This document shows, one piece after another, positions 27,199 to 35,359 of a DNA stretch of 64,000 nucleotides. A model generated the notes under the pieces. The model was not told the DNA's origin and did not search any database. It saw only the letters and a program-made list of their open reading frames with translations. Position numbers and translations under genes: made by a program. Position 1 is the stretch's first letter, and every line of letters begins with the position of its first letter. Origin of the DNA: Bremerella sp. P1. GTDB taxonomy: Bacteria; Planctomycetota; Planctomycetia; Pirellulales; Pirellulaceae. The DNA is taken from positions 930,001 through 994,000 of the forward strand of contig NZ_CP118164.1 of the NCBI RefSeq assembly GCF_028748185.1. Reading direction: 5' to 3'.

Positions 27199-28095
27199 CT
27201 AAGCCGATTGTTTTTCCGTTTCCTGGAACAAGTGCACGTCGCGCTGTGGGAATGGAATATGGAATCCTTCTTCGTCCATACGCACCTTAATCTCTTCCAC
27301 GATATCGCATCGCGTCGCCCACCAATCGGAAGTTTGTACCCAGCCGCGAACCTTAAAGATGATCGCGCTATCGCCTAGCTCAAAGACACGAACTTCGACG
27401 GCAGGGTCTTTTAAGATCCGCTCGTCCGCTTCCAGGATTTCGATGAAAAGCTGTTTCACGGCACGAATGTCATCGTTGTAGCCACAACCAATTTCCAGAT
27501 CGATCATACGCGTCGCATGTCCGGTAAAGTTGGTAATGATGTCGCCGGTGATCTCGCCATTAGGAATGATCACCCGCTTGTTGTCGATCGTTCGCATCAC
27601 GGTATGAAAAATATGTACTTCCTGCACGATCCCGGTCGCACCGCCGACTTCCACGAAGTCTCCCACCCCGAACGGTCGGAACAAAATCAACATGATGCCG
27701 GAAGCAAAGTTCGATAGCGAGCTTTGCAGCGCCAGGCCAATCGCCAGACCAGCAGCACCCACGACCGCGGCCAGGGAAGTCGTATTGATCCCCAACTGAT
27801 TGAGCGCCGCGATCACCACCAGGCCGATCATCAGGGCGTAGGCGATGTTCGAGAGAAATCCTGAGAGCGTGTTATCGATTCGACTACGGTTCAGGGCTCG
27901 ATTGAACAAGCTGCGAAAGACCCGCGCGGCGACCCAGCCTGCAAAGAGGACCACAATCGCCGCAATCACGTTGGTGATCCAGATAGGTCCCTGCTCGACT
28001 ACAAAGTTCGAGGCTTCGTTGTAGAACTCCGACAGGCGGGTAATCGCGTCTTGAGGTTCTTTCGCGTCGGGAGCGGCCTGGGCAAACAGCAACAT
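27199..28095 (-). CDS. mscS: Small-conductance mechanosensitive channel, MscS family
   Basis: 298 residues from ATG 28095, which has GGAGA upstream; TTG 28113 is a longer alternative. Three transmembrane helices are seen: TM1 ITNVIAAIVVLFAGWVAARV, TM2 SNIAYALMIGLVVIAALNQL, and the pore-lining TM3 with its Gly/Ala pattern (LAAVVGAAGLAIGLALQSSL) followed by SNFASGIMLILFRPF. The cytoplasmic beta domain contains GDFVEVGGATGIVQEV and RVIIPNGEI. Heptameric channels of this kind release solutes during osmotic downshock in the cytoplasmic membrane. Confidence 0.95.
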   Translation of the reverse strand: MLLFAQAAPDAKEPQDAITRLSEFYNEASNFVVEQGPIWITNVIAAIVVLFAGWVAARVFRSLFNRALNRSRIDNTLSGFLSNIAYALMIGLVVIAALNQLGINTTSLAAVVGAAGLAIGLALQSSLSNFASGIMLILFRPFGVGDFVEVGGATGIVQEVHIFHTVMRTIDNKRVIIPNGEITGDIITNFTGHATRMIDLEIGCGYNDDIRAVKQLFIEILEADERILKDPAVEVRVFELGDSAIIFKVRGWVQTSDWWATRCDIVEEIKVRMDEEGFHIPFPQRDVHLFQETEKQSA

Positions 28096-28192
28096 GGATC
28101 GTTCTCCGGTCAATCAGATGGGCATAGTGTATAGACGATGCCTCCGATTATCAGCAAGGCGCGCGCCAAGCCAAGATCAATCCAAGAAACGA

Positions 28193-28226
28193 GTCAGGCC
28201 GCTGCTTATGCCCACAGCGGCCTGAC
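28193..28226 (-). terminator. Probable terminator of the sialate O-acetylesterase gene
   Basis: Perfect 12-base-pair stem (28193-28204 with 28215-28226) with a ten-base loop, 31 bases past the stop on the minus strand, followed by a modest T-rich stretch (TCGTTTCTT). Confidence 0.65.
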
Positions 28227-28256
28227 GATCGATTTAGAACTACTTAAGGAGGCGAA

Positions 28257-29828
28257 TTACTTCGCGTCCTTGGTGACTCCATCCCAGTCATCCGTACGGA
28301 ACGGGGTGGCTGGCAGGCCTTGGGCGTTCTGCAAGTTCGACACGGGGTTATCTCCCCAGGCATAACGAACGGCAACAGGCGCTTTCACTTCATCGCTGGA
28401 AACACGGACATGGGTTCCATCGACGATCGTTGCCTTGGCGTTGACGAATTTCTTATCTTCGCCTGCGATCGTGAAGCCCTGCAGGGCACGCGTATCGAAA
28501 TAGTCGAGCTGGCTACCGTAGGTATCAAACTCGAGCACGATCGCACCACCGTCGACCTTCATCGACTTGTAGCGTGGGCTTTGGCTGACGATTTTGTAGC
28601 CATACTCGTTGGCCAAAGCCAGGCGAGCCAAACGCTTGGCGACGTCTTGCTTGTTTTTGGGGTGAATGTCCTCCGCTTCGCCCAGGTCGATGATCACCGC
28701 TTGTCCCGTGTTCGGAAGCTTGTCGAGCGTCATCGTCTGTGCTTCACGCAGTTCGGCCCAGGCACTGTCGCCTGGTTCCGAGCGTTCCTGCAGGAAGTCA
28801 GCCAACTGGACCCAATAGAATGGGAACTCGTCCTGGCCCCACTTATCGCGCCAGTTCTGAATCATCAGTGGGAACAAGTCGCGATATTGATAGGCACGAC
28901 CAGCGTTCGATTCGCCTTGGTACCAGACCACGCCACGGATGCCGTAACCGATGATCGGATTCAACACGCCGTTGTATAGGTTGGCTGGACGATGCTGATT
29001 GGTCAGTGGGTTACGTGGCGCACGTGGCTGGCCGCCTGGCTGTGGCTTGCCATCCTTCTTGGCCTGGGCAGCTTTCTCTTTCCAAGCTTCCAGGTTCTTC
29101 TTGTATTGTTCGATCGCTTGCTCGTGGTTGTAAGTCGCTTCGGTCTTTTCCCAGCGTGCCAACAGTTCATCGAACTTGCCACTGCTCTTGAGCAGATCAC
29201 GCTCAACCCACGCTTCCGCCGAAGAACCACCCCAAGCGTTGTCGATCAGGCCAACCGGCACGTCCAGTGTTTGATGAATCTGGCGACCGAAGAAGTAGCC
29301 CACTGCAGAGAAACTACCGACCGTGTCTGGCGTGCAAGCTTCCCACTTGCCGTTGAAGTTGTCTTGTGGGTCTTGCGTACCTACTTGAGGAACGCTGATG
29401 AAACGAAGTTGTGGGTAGTTAGCCGTCAACTTTTCGATGTCGGCATCGTTCGACGAGTTCACGTCCCATTGCATGTTCGATTGGCCGCTGCAAACCCAGA
29501 CTTCGCCAACCAGCACATCGGTAATCACCTTTTCGTCGTCGCCGCTTCGGATAACGACTTCATGAGGACCACCGGCAGGTAGCGGCTTCAGTTCGGCTTT
29601 CCACTTACCATTGTCGTTGGCCGTGATGGTCGTTTTTTGATCACCTAACGTGACCGTCACTTCCGCGCCCTTATCCGTGGTGCCCCAAATAAAGATGGGC
29701 TTATCACGCTGCAGTACCATGTGATCGGTGAACAAATTCGGCAGCGCCAATTCCGCTTGCACGGAACCAATCAGAAGAAACGCGAAAAGCGTGGCAAGCG
29801 TGCCACTCTTCAACCAATGCGAAGTCAT
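28257..29828 (-). CDS. Secreted sialate O-acetylesterase (SGNH hydrolase)
   Basis: 523 residues from ATG 29828, with GGAG nine bases upstream and a signal peptide ending LLIGSVQAE. The N-terminal beta domain ([21 protein letters not shown]) is typical of the family. The SGNH catalytic motifs are split as usual by an inserted domain: serine in [19 protein letters not shown] for the oxyanion region, and DIHPKNK with the catalytic Asp and His. These enzymes remove acetyl groups from sialic acids or other acetylated sugars, fitting the polysaccharide-degrading habit of planctomycetes. A Lys/Gln-rich helix near 235-280 is an unusual insertion. Confidence 0.92.
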   Translation of the reverse strand: MTSHWLKSGTLATLFAFLLIGSVQAELALPNLFTDHMVLQRDKPIFIWGTTDKGAEVTVTLGDQKTTITANDNGKWKAELKPLPAGGPHEVVIRSGDDEKVITDVLVGEVWVCSGQSNMQWDVNSSNDADIEKLTANYPQLRFISVPQVGTQDPQDNFNGKWEACTPDTVGSFSAVGYFFGRQIHQTLDVPVGLIDNAWGGSSAEAWVERDLLKSSGKFDELLARWEKTEATYNHEQAIEQYKKNLEAWKEKAAQAKKDGKPQPGGQPRAPRNPLTNQHRPANLYNGVLNPIIGYGIRGVVWYQGESNAGRAYQYRDLFPLMIQNWRDKWGQDEFPFYWVQLADFLQERSEPGDSAWAELREAQTMTLDKLPNTGQAVIIDLGEAEDIHPKNKQDVAKRLARLALANEYGYKIVSQSPRYKSMKVDGGAIVLEFDTYGSQLDYFDTRALQGFTIAGEDKKFVNAKATIVDGTHVRVSSDEVKAPVAVRYAWGDNPVSNLQNAQGLPATPFRTDDWDGVTKDAK

Positions 29829-30017
29829 GTGGGTATCTCCAGGTAGGAAATCAGGAACAGTTGGTAAGGCAAGACCGATCACTATAGCACAGCCAGAATC
29901 GAGAAACAGCCAGTTAAAAAAGGCGCCAGATGCTCTTATTTGAGGGTGAAACGGCTACGATTTTGCGCCAACAACTAAAGCTGGGGGCGATCGTAAGTGG
30001 CTCGAAATTAAGAAAAG

Positions 30018-30224
30018 TTAGCCACAGAGCACACAGAGGTCACCGAGGAGACGGAAGACGGCAGCAGACGACAATGAGTTCAGCCCCTATTCAATATCCG
30101 CTTGTGCCCGTGGTCACCCATATTTAAGACAAACAACCCTGCCCATATCCGTGTTCATCTGTGTAATCCGTGGTTCGTTTCCTCTTCTTCTCTGCTCTGT
30201 GATCTCGGTGGGCTCTGTGGCTAA
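30018..30224 (+). repeat. Large intergenic inverted repeat, 'ccacagag' family
   Basis: A 13-base perfect inverted repeat, TTAGCCACAGAGC (30018-30030) with GCTCTGTGGCTAA (30212-30224), with further imperfect pairing inside (CACCGAGGAG with CTCGGTGGG). It fills most of the 570-base gap between the sialate esterase and DUF1080 genes. The rest of that gap shows no gene. The wording (CCACAGAG, CCGTGTTCATCTGTG) resembles the repeat at 12791-12888. Confidence 0.7.
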
Positions 30225-30398
30225 TCCAAATACTCCCTCCAGGATAGATTTCCCTTGATCATCTACCCTCATGAAACCGAGCCAATGACGCCGCAAACCA
30301 AGGGATAGACACCGCATAGAAACTCAACTATTCTGAATTCGGTTAGCACCCTCGTCCCACGCACATCCCCAACAAGATCAGTTAAGGATATTTCCCCC

Positions 30399-31094
30399 AT
30401 GAGCCGACTTTGGATCACCCTTCCCTGCCTCACCCTGATGCTATTGGCCGCCGGTACCGTTCGCGCCGAGAACGAAGAAAAGTTCGTACCGCTTTTCAAT
30501 GGAGAGAACCTGGATGGTTGGGTTCAGAATGGTGGCAAGGCTGAGTACACCGTAGAAGACGGTGTGATCATTGGTACTTCGGTCCCTAAGACTCCTAACA
30601 GTTTCCTTTGCACAGAAAAGAAGTACGGCAACTTCATTCTCGAAGTGGAATACATGGTTGATCCGCTGCTCAACTCGGGTATTCAGATCCGCAGCAATGT
30701 TTACGACGAACCTAAGACCTACAAGACCGACGAAGGCAAAGAAGTTAAGGTCTCGGCCGGTCGTGTGCATGGCTACCAGGTCGAAATCGATCCTTCGGCT
30801 CGCGCTTGGAGTGGTGGTATCTACGACGAAGGCCGACGCGGTTGGTTGTTCAACCTGAAAGACAAGCCTGAAGCCCAAAAGGCATTCAAGCAGAACGAGT
30901 GGAACAAATACCGCATCGAATGCCGTGGTGACTCGATCAAGACCTGGATCAATGGCGTACCGGCTGCTGATCTGACCGACGGCATGACCGCCGAAGGTTT
31001 CATTGCCCTGCAAGTGCACGGTGTGGGTGGCGACGAAAAGAAAGTCGGCAAGCAGATCAAATGGCGCAACGTGAAGATCATCGAACTCGACTAG
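30399..31094 (+). CDS. Secreted DUF1080 / 3-keto-disaccharide hydrolase domain protein
   Basis: 231 residues with a signal peptide (ends AAGTVRAEN) and one complete laminin-G/GH16-like DUF1080 domain: FVPLFNGENLDGWVQ, VEDGVIIGTS, FILEVEYMVDPLLNSGIQIRS, VHGYQVEIDPSARAWSGGIY, EWNKYRIECRGDSIKTWING and the closing GFIALQVHG. Members hydrolyse 3-keto-glycosides or bind sugars; the substrate here is unknown. AAGGA lies upstream of the ATG. Single-gene unit with a strong terminator. Confidence 0.9.
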   Translation: MSRLWITLPCLTLMLLAAGTVRAENEEKFVPLFNGENLDGWVQNGGKAEYTVEDGVIIGTSVPKTPNSFLCTEKKYGNFILEVEYMVDPLLNSGIQIRSNVYDEPKTYKTDEGKEVKVSAGRVHGYQVEIDPSARAWSGGIYDEGRRGWLFNLKDKPEAQKAFKQNEWNKYRIECRGDSIKTWINGVPAADLTDGMTAEGFIALQVHGVGGDEKKVGKQIKWRNVKIIELD

Positions 31095-31127
31095 TTTCGA
31101 TCGCTTCACTGACGCTTTCCTCAATTG

Positions 31128-31165
31128 GCCAGGCCGCGGATAACTTCGCGGCCTGGCTTTTTTTA
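31128..31165 (+). terminator. Intrinsic terminator of the DUF1080 gene
   Basis: Eleven-base-pair GC-rich stem (31128-31138 with 31147-31157), eight-base loop, and eight T (31158-31165). Confidence 0.92.
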
Positions 31166-31297
31166 TAGGTCAGCATTCAATTGGGTAAACGAAAAACGTT
31201 AAGATGCCCAAATCAATGTCTCCATCGGCGCACCTTGACGACTAGTTCATGAGCGACGGTGGTCCCATTACCCCTGCGAAGAAGAAACGCTCGCCGC

Positions 31298-32083
31298 ATG
31301 TTCCTGACCGAACCGAATCAAACCCCTTACGATCTCCACTTCTCGTTGTTCAGCGTCCCCGTGCGTGTCCATCCATTGTTTTGGCTGGTCGCCCTGCTGA
31401 TGGGATTCAATGGAGGCGATCCGAAGACTGTGCTGTTATGGATCGTGGCGGTCTTTGTTTCGATCTTGGTGCACGAGATGGGACATGCCCTGGTCATTCA
31501 ATGGTATGGCTGGTCCCCCAGTGTCGTACTCTATTCCTTTGGCGGATTAGCGATCCATAACCCGCACATTCAGTCGAATTATGGTCCCGGAAGGGGCAGA
31601 CGTAATAAATGGACGCAAATCATTATCAGCCTGGCAGGCCCCGGAGCCGGCTTCCTCTTGGCAGGACTGATCGTGGCGGTTACCTGGGGCACGGGAATTG
31701 CTCAATTTCACGTATTCACCTTTGGTGAAACCTTTGTTCCCAATGGCTATACGCTGATCCCTGGCGAACGATTGATGCAGTATCCCTACGTGACGACCCT
31801 GCTGCTACAGATGTTGTACATCAATATCTTTTGGGGATTGGTCAATTTACTGCCAATCTGGCCGCTGGACGGCGGCAAGATCTCGCGCGAACTGTTTCAA
31901 ATGGCCGACGGCGGGATGGCCATCCGCAATTCGTTAATCCTTTCCATCATTTGTGCCGTTGGAATCGCGATCCTGGGCTTTCGAAATGACCTTCGATTCA
32001 TGGCCATCTTCTTTGCGTTCATGGCGATTCAAAACTATCAAGATTTAAGCGGACCCAACCGAAGTGGAGGCAACCCTTGGTAA
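31298..32083 (+). CDS. Site-2 protease family membrane metalloprotease (M50)
   Basis: 261 residues from ATG 31298; an upstream in-frame start at 31259 would add 13 residues unlike a membrane protein. The zinc-binding HEMGH lies in transmembrane helix VSILVHEMGHALVIQWYG, and the third ligand in NLLPIWPLDGGKI, the family's second signature. Four to six membrane helices are predicted. Substrate unknown; relatives cut membrane-bound regulators or signal remnants. The stop overlaps the next gene's start by seven bases, implying translational coupling to an SGNH-like hydrolase. Confidence 0.92.
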   Translation: MFLTEPNQTPYDLHFSLFSVPVRVHPLFWLVALLMGFNGGDPKTVLLWIVAVFVSILVHEMGHALVIQWYGWSPSVVLYSFGGLAIHNPHIQSNYGPGRGRRNKWTQIIISLAGPGAGFLLAGLIVAVTWGTGIAQFHVFTFGETFVPNGYTLIPGERLMQYPYVTTLLLQMLYINIFWGLVNLLPIWPLDGGKISRELFQMADGGMAIRNSLILSIICAVGIAILGFRNDLRFMAIFFAFMAIQNYQDLSGPNRSGGNPW

Positions 32084-32874
32084 GCGAAGCAAACGACCAA
32101 CTCGAACGGCATCGTTTGATTGTGTTGGGTGCCAGTAACGTTGCGAAAAGTTTAGAGGTGCTGCTCAACGTGGCACCGCACATGATTGCCAAGCCGTTGG
32201 AAGTCTACGCGGCGATCGGTCGAGGGCGTTCTTACGGCACCGAATCCAAATTTCTTTTTCGAAGACTTCCAGGAATTTTGGAAAGTGAACTTTGGCCTGC
32301 TTTGGAAAGCAGGGCAATTTCCGCAAAGACAAGTTGTGTCATCACCGACATCGGTAACGACCTTCTCTACAGTCGTACGGTTGATCAAATTATTGATTGG
32401 TTAGAGCAGTGCATCATCCGTTTGCGACTAACCGCAGGACCGATTGCGATCACCGGAATTCCACTTGCCGGCGTTCGAACTTTAGCGCCCTATAAGTTCC
32501 GCGCACTACGCACGTTTATGTTCCCTGGTTCGACTTTGCAACTCGCTACCGTGCAGCAGCGCGCCGAAGAATTAGATGGCCGTTTGCAAGAGCTGGCTAA
32601 AGACGACGACATCACGTTTATCCCGCAAAAACCCGAGTGGTATGGCTTTGACCCCATTCATTGGAGACAGCGCAAACGTCCTGAAGTTTGGCACACGATT
32701 CTTACCGCGCTAGGTCACTCATCGTTCGATTACACGCGCGTTGAGTCGACCTTCTTTCATGAGATGAAACATTGGATGACGCGCCCTCACAAGCGCACTC
32801 TCTTTGGTCAAGAGCAATCAAAAACGCAGCCCGTGATTCAGCGCGGCGCACATCTTACGGTTGCGTTGTACTAA
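32077..32874 (+). CDS. SGNH/GDSL-like hydrolase, coupled to the site-2 protease
   Basis: 265 residues from TTG 32077, chosen because GGAGG lies six bases before it and it overlaps the upstream stop. SGNH-like blocks can be traced: block I as LIVLGASNVAKSLEVLL, block III as ITDIGNDLLYS, and a block V-like DPIHWRQRKR with the Asp-x-x-His pair. No signal peptide. Codon use looks more AT-rich and the 3' end and following spacer carry many GCGCGC words, unlike the neighbours, so horizontal acquisition is possible. Enzymatic activity is unproven. Confidence 0.75.
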   Translation: MVSEANDQLERHRLIVLGASNVAKSLEVLLNVAPHMIAKPLEVYAAIGRGRSYGTESKFLFRRLPGILESELWPALESRAISAKTSCVITDIGNDLLYSRTVDQIIDWLEQCIIRLRLTAGPIAITGIPLAGVRTLAPYKFRALRTFMFPGSTLQLATVQQRAEELDGRLQELAKDDDITFIPQKPEWYGFDPIHWRQRKRPEVWHTILTALGHSSFDYTRVESTFFHEMKHWMTRPHKRTLFGQEQSKTQPVIQRGAHLTVALY

Positions 32875-33235
32875 GCGCGCTGCGCGACGCGATTAGGTGT
32901 TGTTGGTTTGCTTCGCGCGCGATGAAGAACGCATAGCGCGCGTTGCTCTTCTTGACGCGACCGCCATTTTTTCTCAAAGAACTTTCAAGATGCGTGTGTT
33001 GAGATGTGGAAAACGTGTTGCAAAAAAAACGAATATACGTACAACTTACCTCAGCTTCTTTTGTGAATGGCCTTATTAAAGGCACCGGGCTGCATCGGAA
33101 GCTGCACTGCCCACAGGGCGCCCGGGTAGATTTTTAAGTTTGTTGCAACCTCGCGAAGTGATGAACGAGTTCGATCGGTTCGACCTTCTTTCATCATCAC
33201 GCGAACAGCAACGTGATCTTACGGAGGACGTTTAA
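32875..33235. other. Intergenic region before the histone-like gene
   Basis: 361 bases without a gene. The first part is full of GCGCGC words; the middle (32965-33060) is AT-rich with A-tracts and is the likely promoter region for the downstream gene, though no clear -35/-10 pair could be fixed. GGAGGA at 33223-33228 is the downstream gene's ribosome site. Confidence 0.5.
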
Positions 33236-33520
33236 GTGGCCACAAAGAAGAAAACCGTGAAGAAGGCGGCACCTAAAAAGAAGGCAACCAAAAAGGCTGC
33301 TCCAAAGAAGGCTGCCAAGAAGACGGTTAAGAAGAAGACCGTCAAGAAGGCTGCTCCTAAGAAGGCTGCCAAGAAGACCGTCAAGAAGAAGACCGTCAAG
33401 AAGGCTGCTCCTAAGAAGGCCGCCAAGAAGACCGTCAAGAAGAAGACCGTGAAGAAGGCTGCCCCAAAGAAGGCCGCTAAGAAGAAGACTGTCAAGAAGA
33501 AGACTGCAAAGAAGAAGTAG
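33236..33520 (+). CDS. Lys/Ala-rich histone H1-like nucleoid protein
   Basis: 94 residues composed almost wholly of Lys, Ala, Thr, Val and Pro. From residue 20 on, an 18-residue unit (KAAPKKAAKKTVKKKTVK) is repeated three times perfectly and a fourth time imperfectly, and the DNA repeats are nearly identical. The composition and PKKA motifs match the C-terminal tail of eukaryotic histone H1 and bacterial Hc1/AlgP-like proteins, which bind and compact DNA without sequence specificity. Start is GTG 33236 with a strong GGAGGA site. A perfect terminator follows. Role in condensing the planctomycete nucleoid is an inference. Confidence 0.85.
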   Translation: MATKKKTVKKAAPKKKATKKAAPKKAAKKTVKKKTVKKAAPKKAAKKTVKKKTVKKAAPKKAAKKTVKKKTVKKAAPKKAAKKKTVKKKTAKKK

Positions 33521-33593
33521 TCGAAAGACTCGCTTCGAAGAAAAGTAGGACCACGGTCGTCCAACTTTTCCCTCAGCAAGATCACAACGAGAC

Positions 33594-33624
33594 AGAGCCG
33601 TTTTCTAACTTAGAAAACGGCTCT
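33594..33624 (+). terminator. Terminator of the histone-like gene
   Basis: Perfect 15-base inverted repeat (33594-33608 with 33610-33624) followed by a T-rich AGCATTTTCTT. Effective loop is about four to six bases. Confidence 0.85.
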
Positions 33625-33648
33625 AGCATTTTCTTGTGATCCCATTCC

Positions 33649-33678
33649 GGTCCCCTCGCCCCAGGCGGGGAGAGGGAA
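33649..33678 (+). repeat. REP-like GC-rich palindrome (gtcccctc...gagggga family), single
   Basis: CCCCTCGCCCC facing GGGGAGAGGG in the short gap between convergent genes. Same core as the elements at 39001, 49787, 50196, 54092 and 63381. Confidence 0.7.
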
Positions 33679-33692
33679 CTGGAAGTTGTTAT

Positions 33693-34760
33693 CTACAATA
33701 CAGTTAGCGAAGGGATCGGCGGCTTCTCGGCGGCCGAATCGGCCAACTGCTTCACCAGGTTGTACGCCAGCTTCTCGAACCGAGGTGCGGTGACTTCATT
33801 CTGCAGGACGTCACTGGTCTTTCCGGCGTCCCCCTGCTCGCGAATGGAGATGGTAATCGGTACGTCGCCCAAAAACGGCACGTCCAACTCCTTCGCTTTC
33901 TTCTCGGCGCCACCTCGTCCGAAGATGTCCCATTCCTTGCCGGTGTCGGGGCAAACGAAGCCGCTCATGTTCTCGACCATCCCCAGAACCGGGATCTTCA
34001 CTTTACGGAACATGGCCACCGCTTTGATCGCATCCAACAGCGCGACCTCCTGCGGCGTGCAAACGACCACGCTGCCGGTCAGTGGCAATAGCTGACTGAG
34101 CGTCAAAGCAATATCACCCGTGCCTGGTGGCATATCGATGATCAAGTAATCGAGCGGTCCCCAATCGGTATCCCGCAGGAACTGAGTCACCGCGCCGTGC
34201 AACATCGGACCGCGCCAGATCACCGCCTCGCCAGGCTCGACGATCAAGCCCATCGAGATGACCTTCATGCCATCGACTTCTTTTGGCTGAATCCGTTTTT
34301 CGATCACCTCAGGCCGACCACTTACACCCAGCAGATGCGGAATGCTCGGTCCGTAGATGTCGGCATCCATCAAACCAACCTTGGCACCCGATTTCTTCAG
34401 TGCGTAAGCCAGGCACGACGCGACGGTGCTCTTGCCCACACCACCTTTACCGGAACCAACCGCAATCACGCTGCGAGCCGTAAGACCAATCTGACCGATC
34501 GGTTCGATCTTGCGTTGGTGTTCTCGCAGTTGGACGTTCACTTCCGTCAGATCAGGCACCGCTTTGAGCACCTGTTGCTTGACCAGCTCTTTCGTTTCTT
34601 CCCACAGTGGAGCACTATGCGTGGTCAATTCCAGGATGAACGATGCCTTGGTACCGGTGACGTCGACTTCTTTGACCTGATCGGTGGTCGTAATCGAACG
34701 ACCGCTGTACGGGTCTTTGATACTTTCAAGGGCTTTGATGACTTGTTGGACATCAGCCAT
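33693..34760 (-). CDS. Mrp/ApbC-type P-loop ATPase (Fe-S cluster carrier)
   Basis: 355 residues from ATG 34760, which has AAGGAG nine bases upstream. An N-terminal MIP18-like domain (about 1-85) precedes the deviant Walker A GSGKGGVGKSTVAS, then DADIYGPSIPHLLG and the Walker B-like DYLIIDMPPGTGD. Relatives carry or insert Fe-S clusters as dimers. The usual cluster-bridging CxxC is here CPDT (NMSGFVCPDTGKE), leaving one cysteine. A cytosolic role in Fe-S maturation is still most likely. Convergent with the histone-like gene. Confidence 0.92.
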   Translation of the reverse strand: MADVQQVIKALESIKDPYSGRSITTTDQVKEVDVTGTKASFILELTTHSAPLWEETKELVKQQVLKAVPDLTEVNVQLREHQRKIEPIGQIGLTARSVIAVGSGKGGVGKSTVASCLAYALKKSGAKVGLMDADIYGPSIPHLLGVSGRPEVIEKRIQPKEVDGMKVISMGLIVEPGEAVIWRGPMLHGAVTQFLRDTDWGPLDYLIIDMPPGTGDIALTLSQLLPLTGSVVVCTPQEVALLDAIKAVAMFRKVKIPVLGMVENMSGFVCPDTGKEWDIFGRGGAEKKAKELDVPFLGDVPITISIREQGDAGKTSDVLQNEVTAPRFEKLAYNLVKQLADSAAEKPPIPSLTVL

Positions 34761-34847
34761 GGAGAACTCTCCTTCGAGCGGAAGCAAAGGGCAAGACATT
34801 CAAGCCTTGCCGGAAGCGCATTGATTGGGATTGATTGTTGTCGGCGG

Positions 34848-35291
34848 CTACCAGGGAAGCCATTGGAGTGGGTCGTTATGGTCGGCCGGTTGGTCTTCAG
34901 GCTCAGGCAACTGGTTCAGGAACCGCTCGATCGTGCGGCGGATCACTGGAAGCGATCTCGGCCCGATAAAAACGAACCCACTGCCCATCTCCCAACAGGC
35001 TCGATGCCATGCTTCCATCCGCTCGTCTAAAAGCAGAAAGACATGACACGCCGGCCAGCGTTGGCGAACTTCGGCAACCTGACGCAAACGAGCCGCGACC
35101 TGAGCCGCCGTCATCGAACTCCGCAAGGCAACCATCAACAGCCGCTGACTTTCCTCAGAAAGCAGCTTGGTGACCTCGGATGCTACGCGAACCTCGACCA
35201 AACCAACCCTTGCGGTCGGCGAGAGCCCCCGTAACCGGGGAGCCCAGCATGGTTGCGGTTCGTATAGTAAACACCGGCCCGATAAATCCAT
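34848..35291 (-). CDS. Protein of unknown function downstream of a degenerate NtrC-like regulator
   Basis: 147 residues, not recognised. The pattern of hydrophobic strands separated by helices (LLMVALRSS, HVFLLLDERM, SGFVFIGPRSLPVIRRTIERFL) recalls a receiver domain lacking the phospho-acceptor aspartate. The C-terminus is acidic and Pro-rich. It starts 69 bases after the regulator gene on the same strand, so the two are probably co-transcribed and may interact. The gene is supported by frame length and by its position rather than by family knowledge. Confidence 0.6.
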   Translation of the reverse strand: MDLSGRCLLYEPQPCWAPRLRGLSPTARVGLVEVRVASEVTKLLSEESQRLLMVALRSSMTAAQVAARLRQVAEVRQRWPACHVFLLLDERMEAWHRACWEMGSGFVFIGPRSLPVIRRTIERFLNQLPEPEDQPADHNDPLQWLPW

Positions 35292-35359
35292 GAAAACCCT
35301 TATTCATCGTAAAAAGCGAGGCCACAAGTGACAACCACGCGAGATCCGCGTCGTACCAC

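Noticed and set aside
33236-33520. Possible CRISPR array from the regular repeats
   Set aside because: The repeats are contiguous codons of a Lys/Ala protein with no spacers; no cas genes are near.
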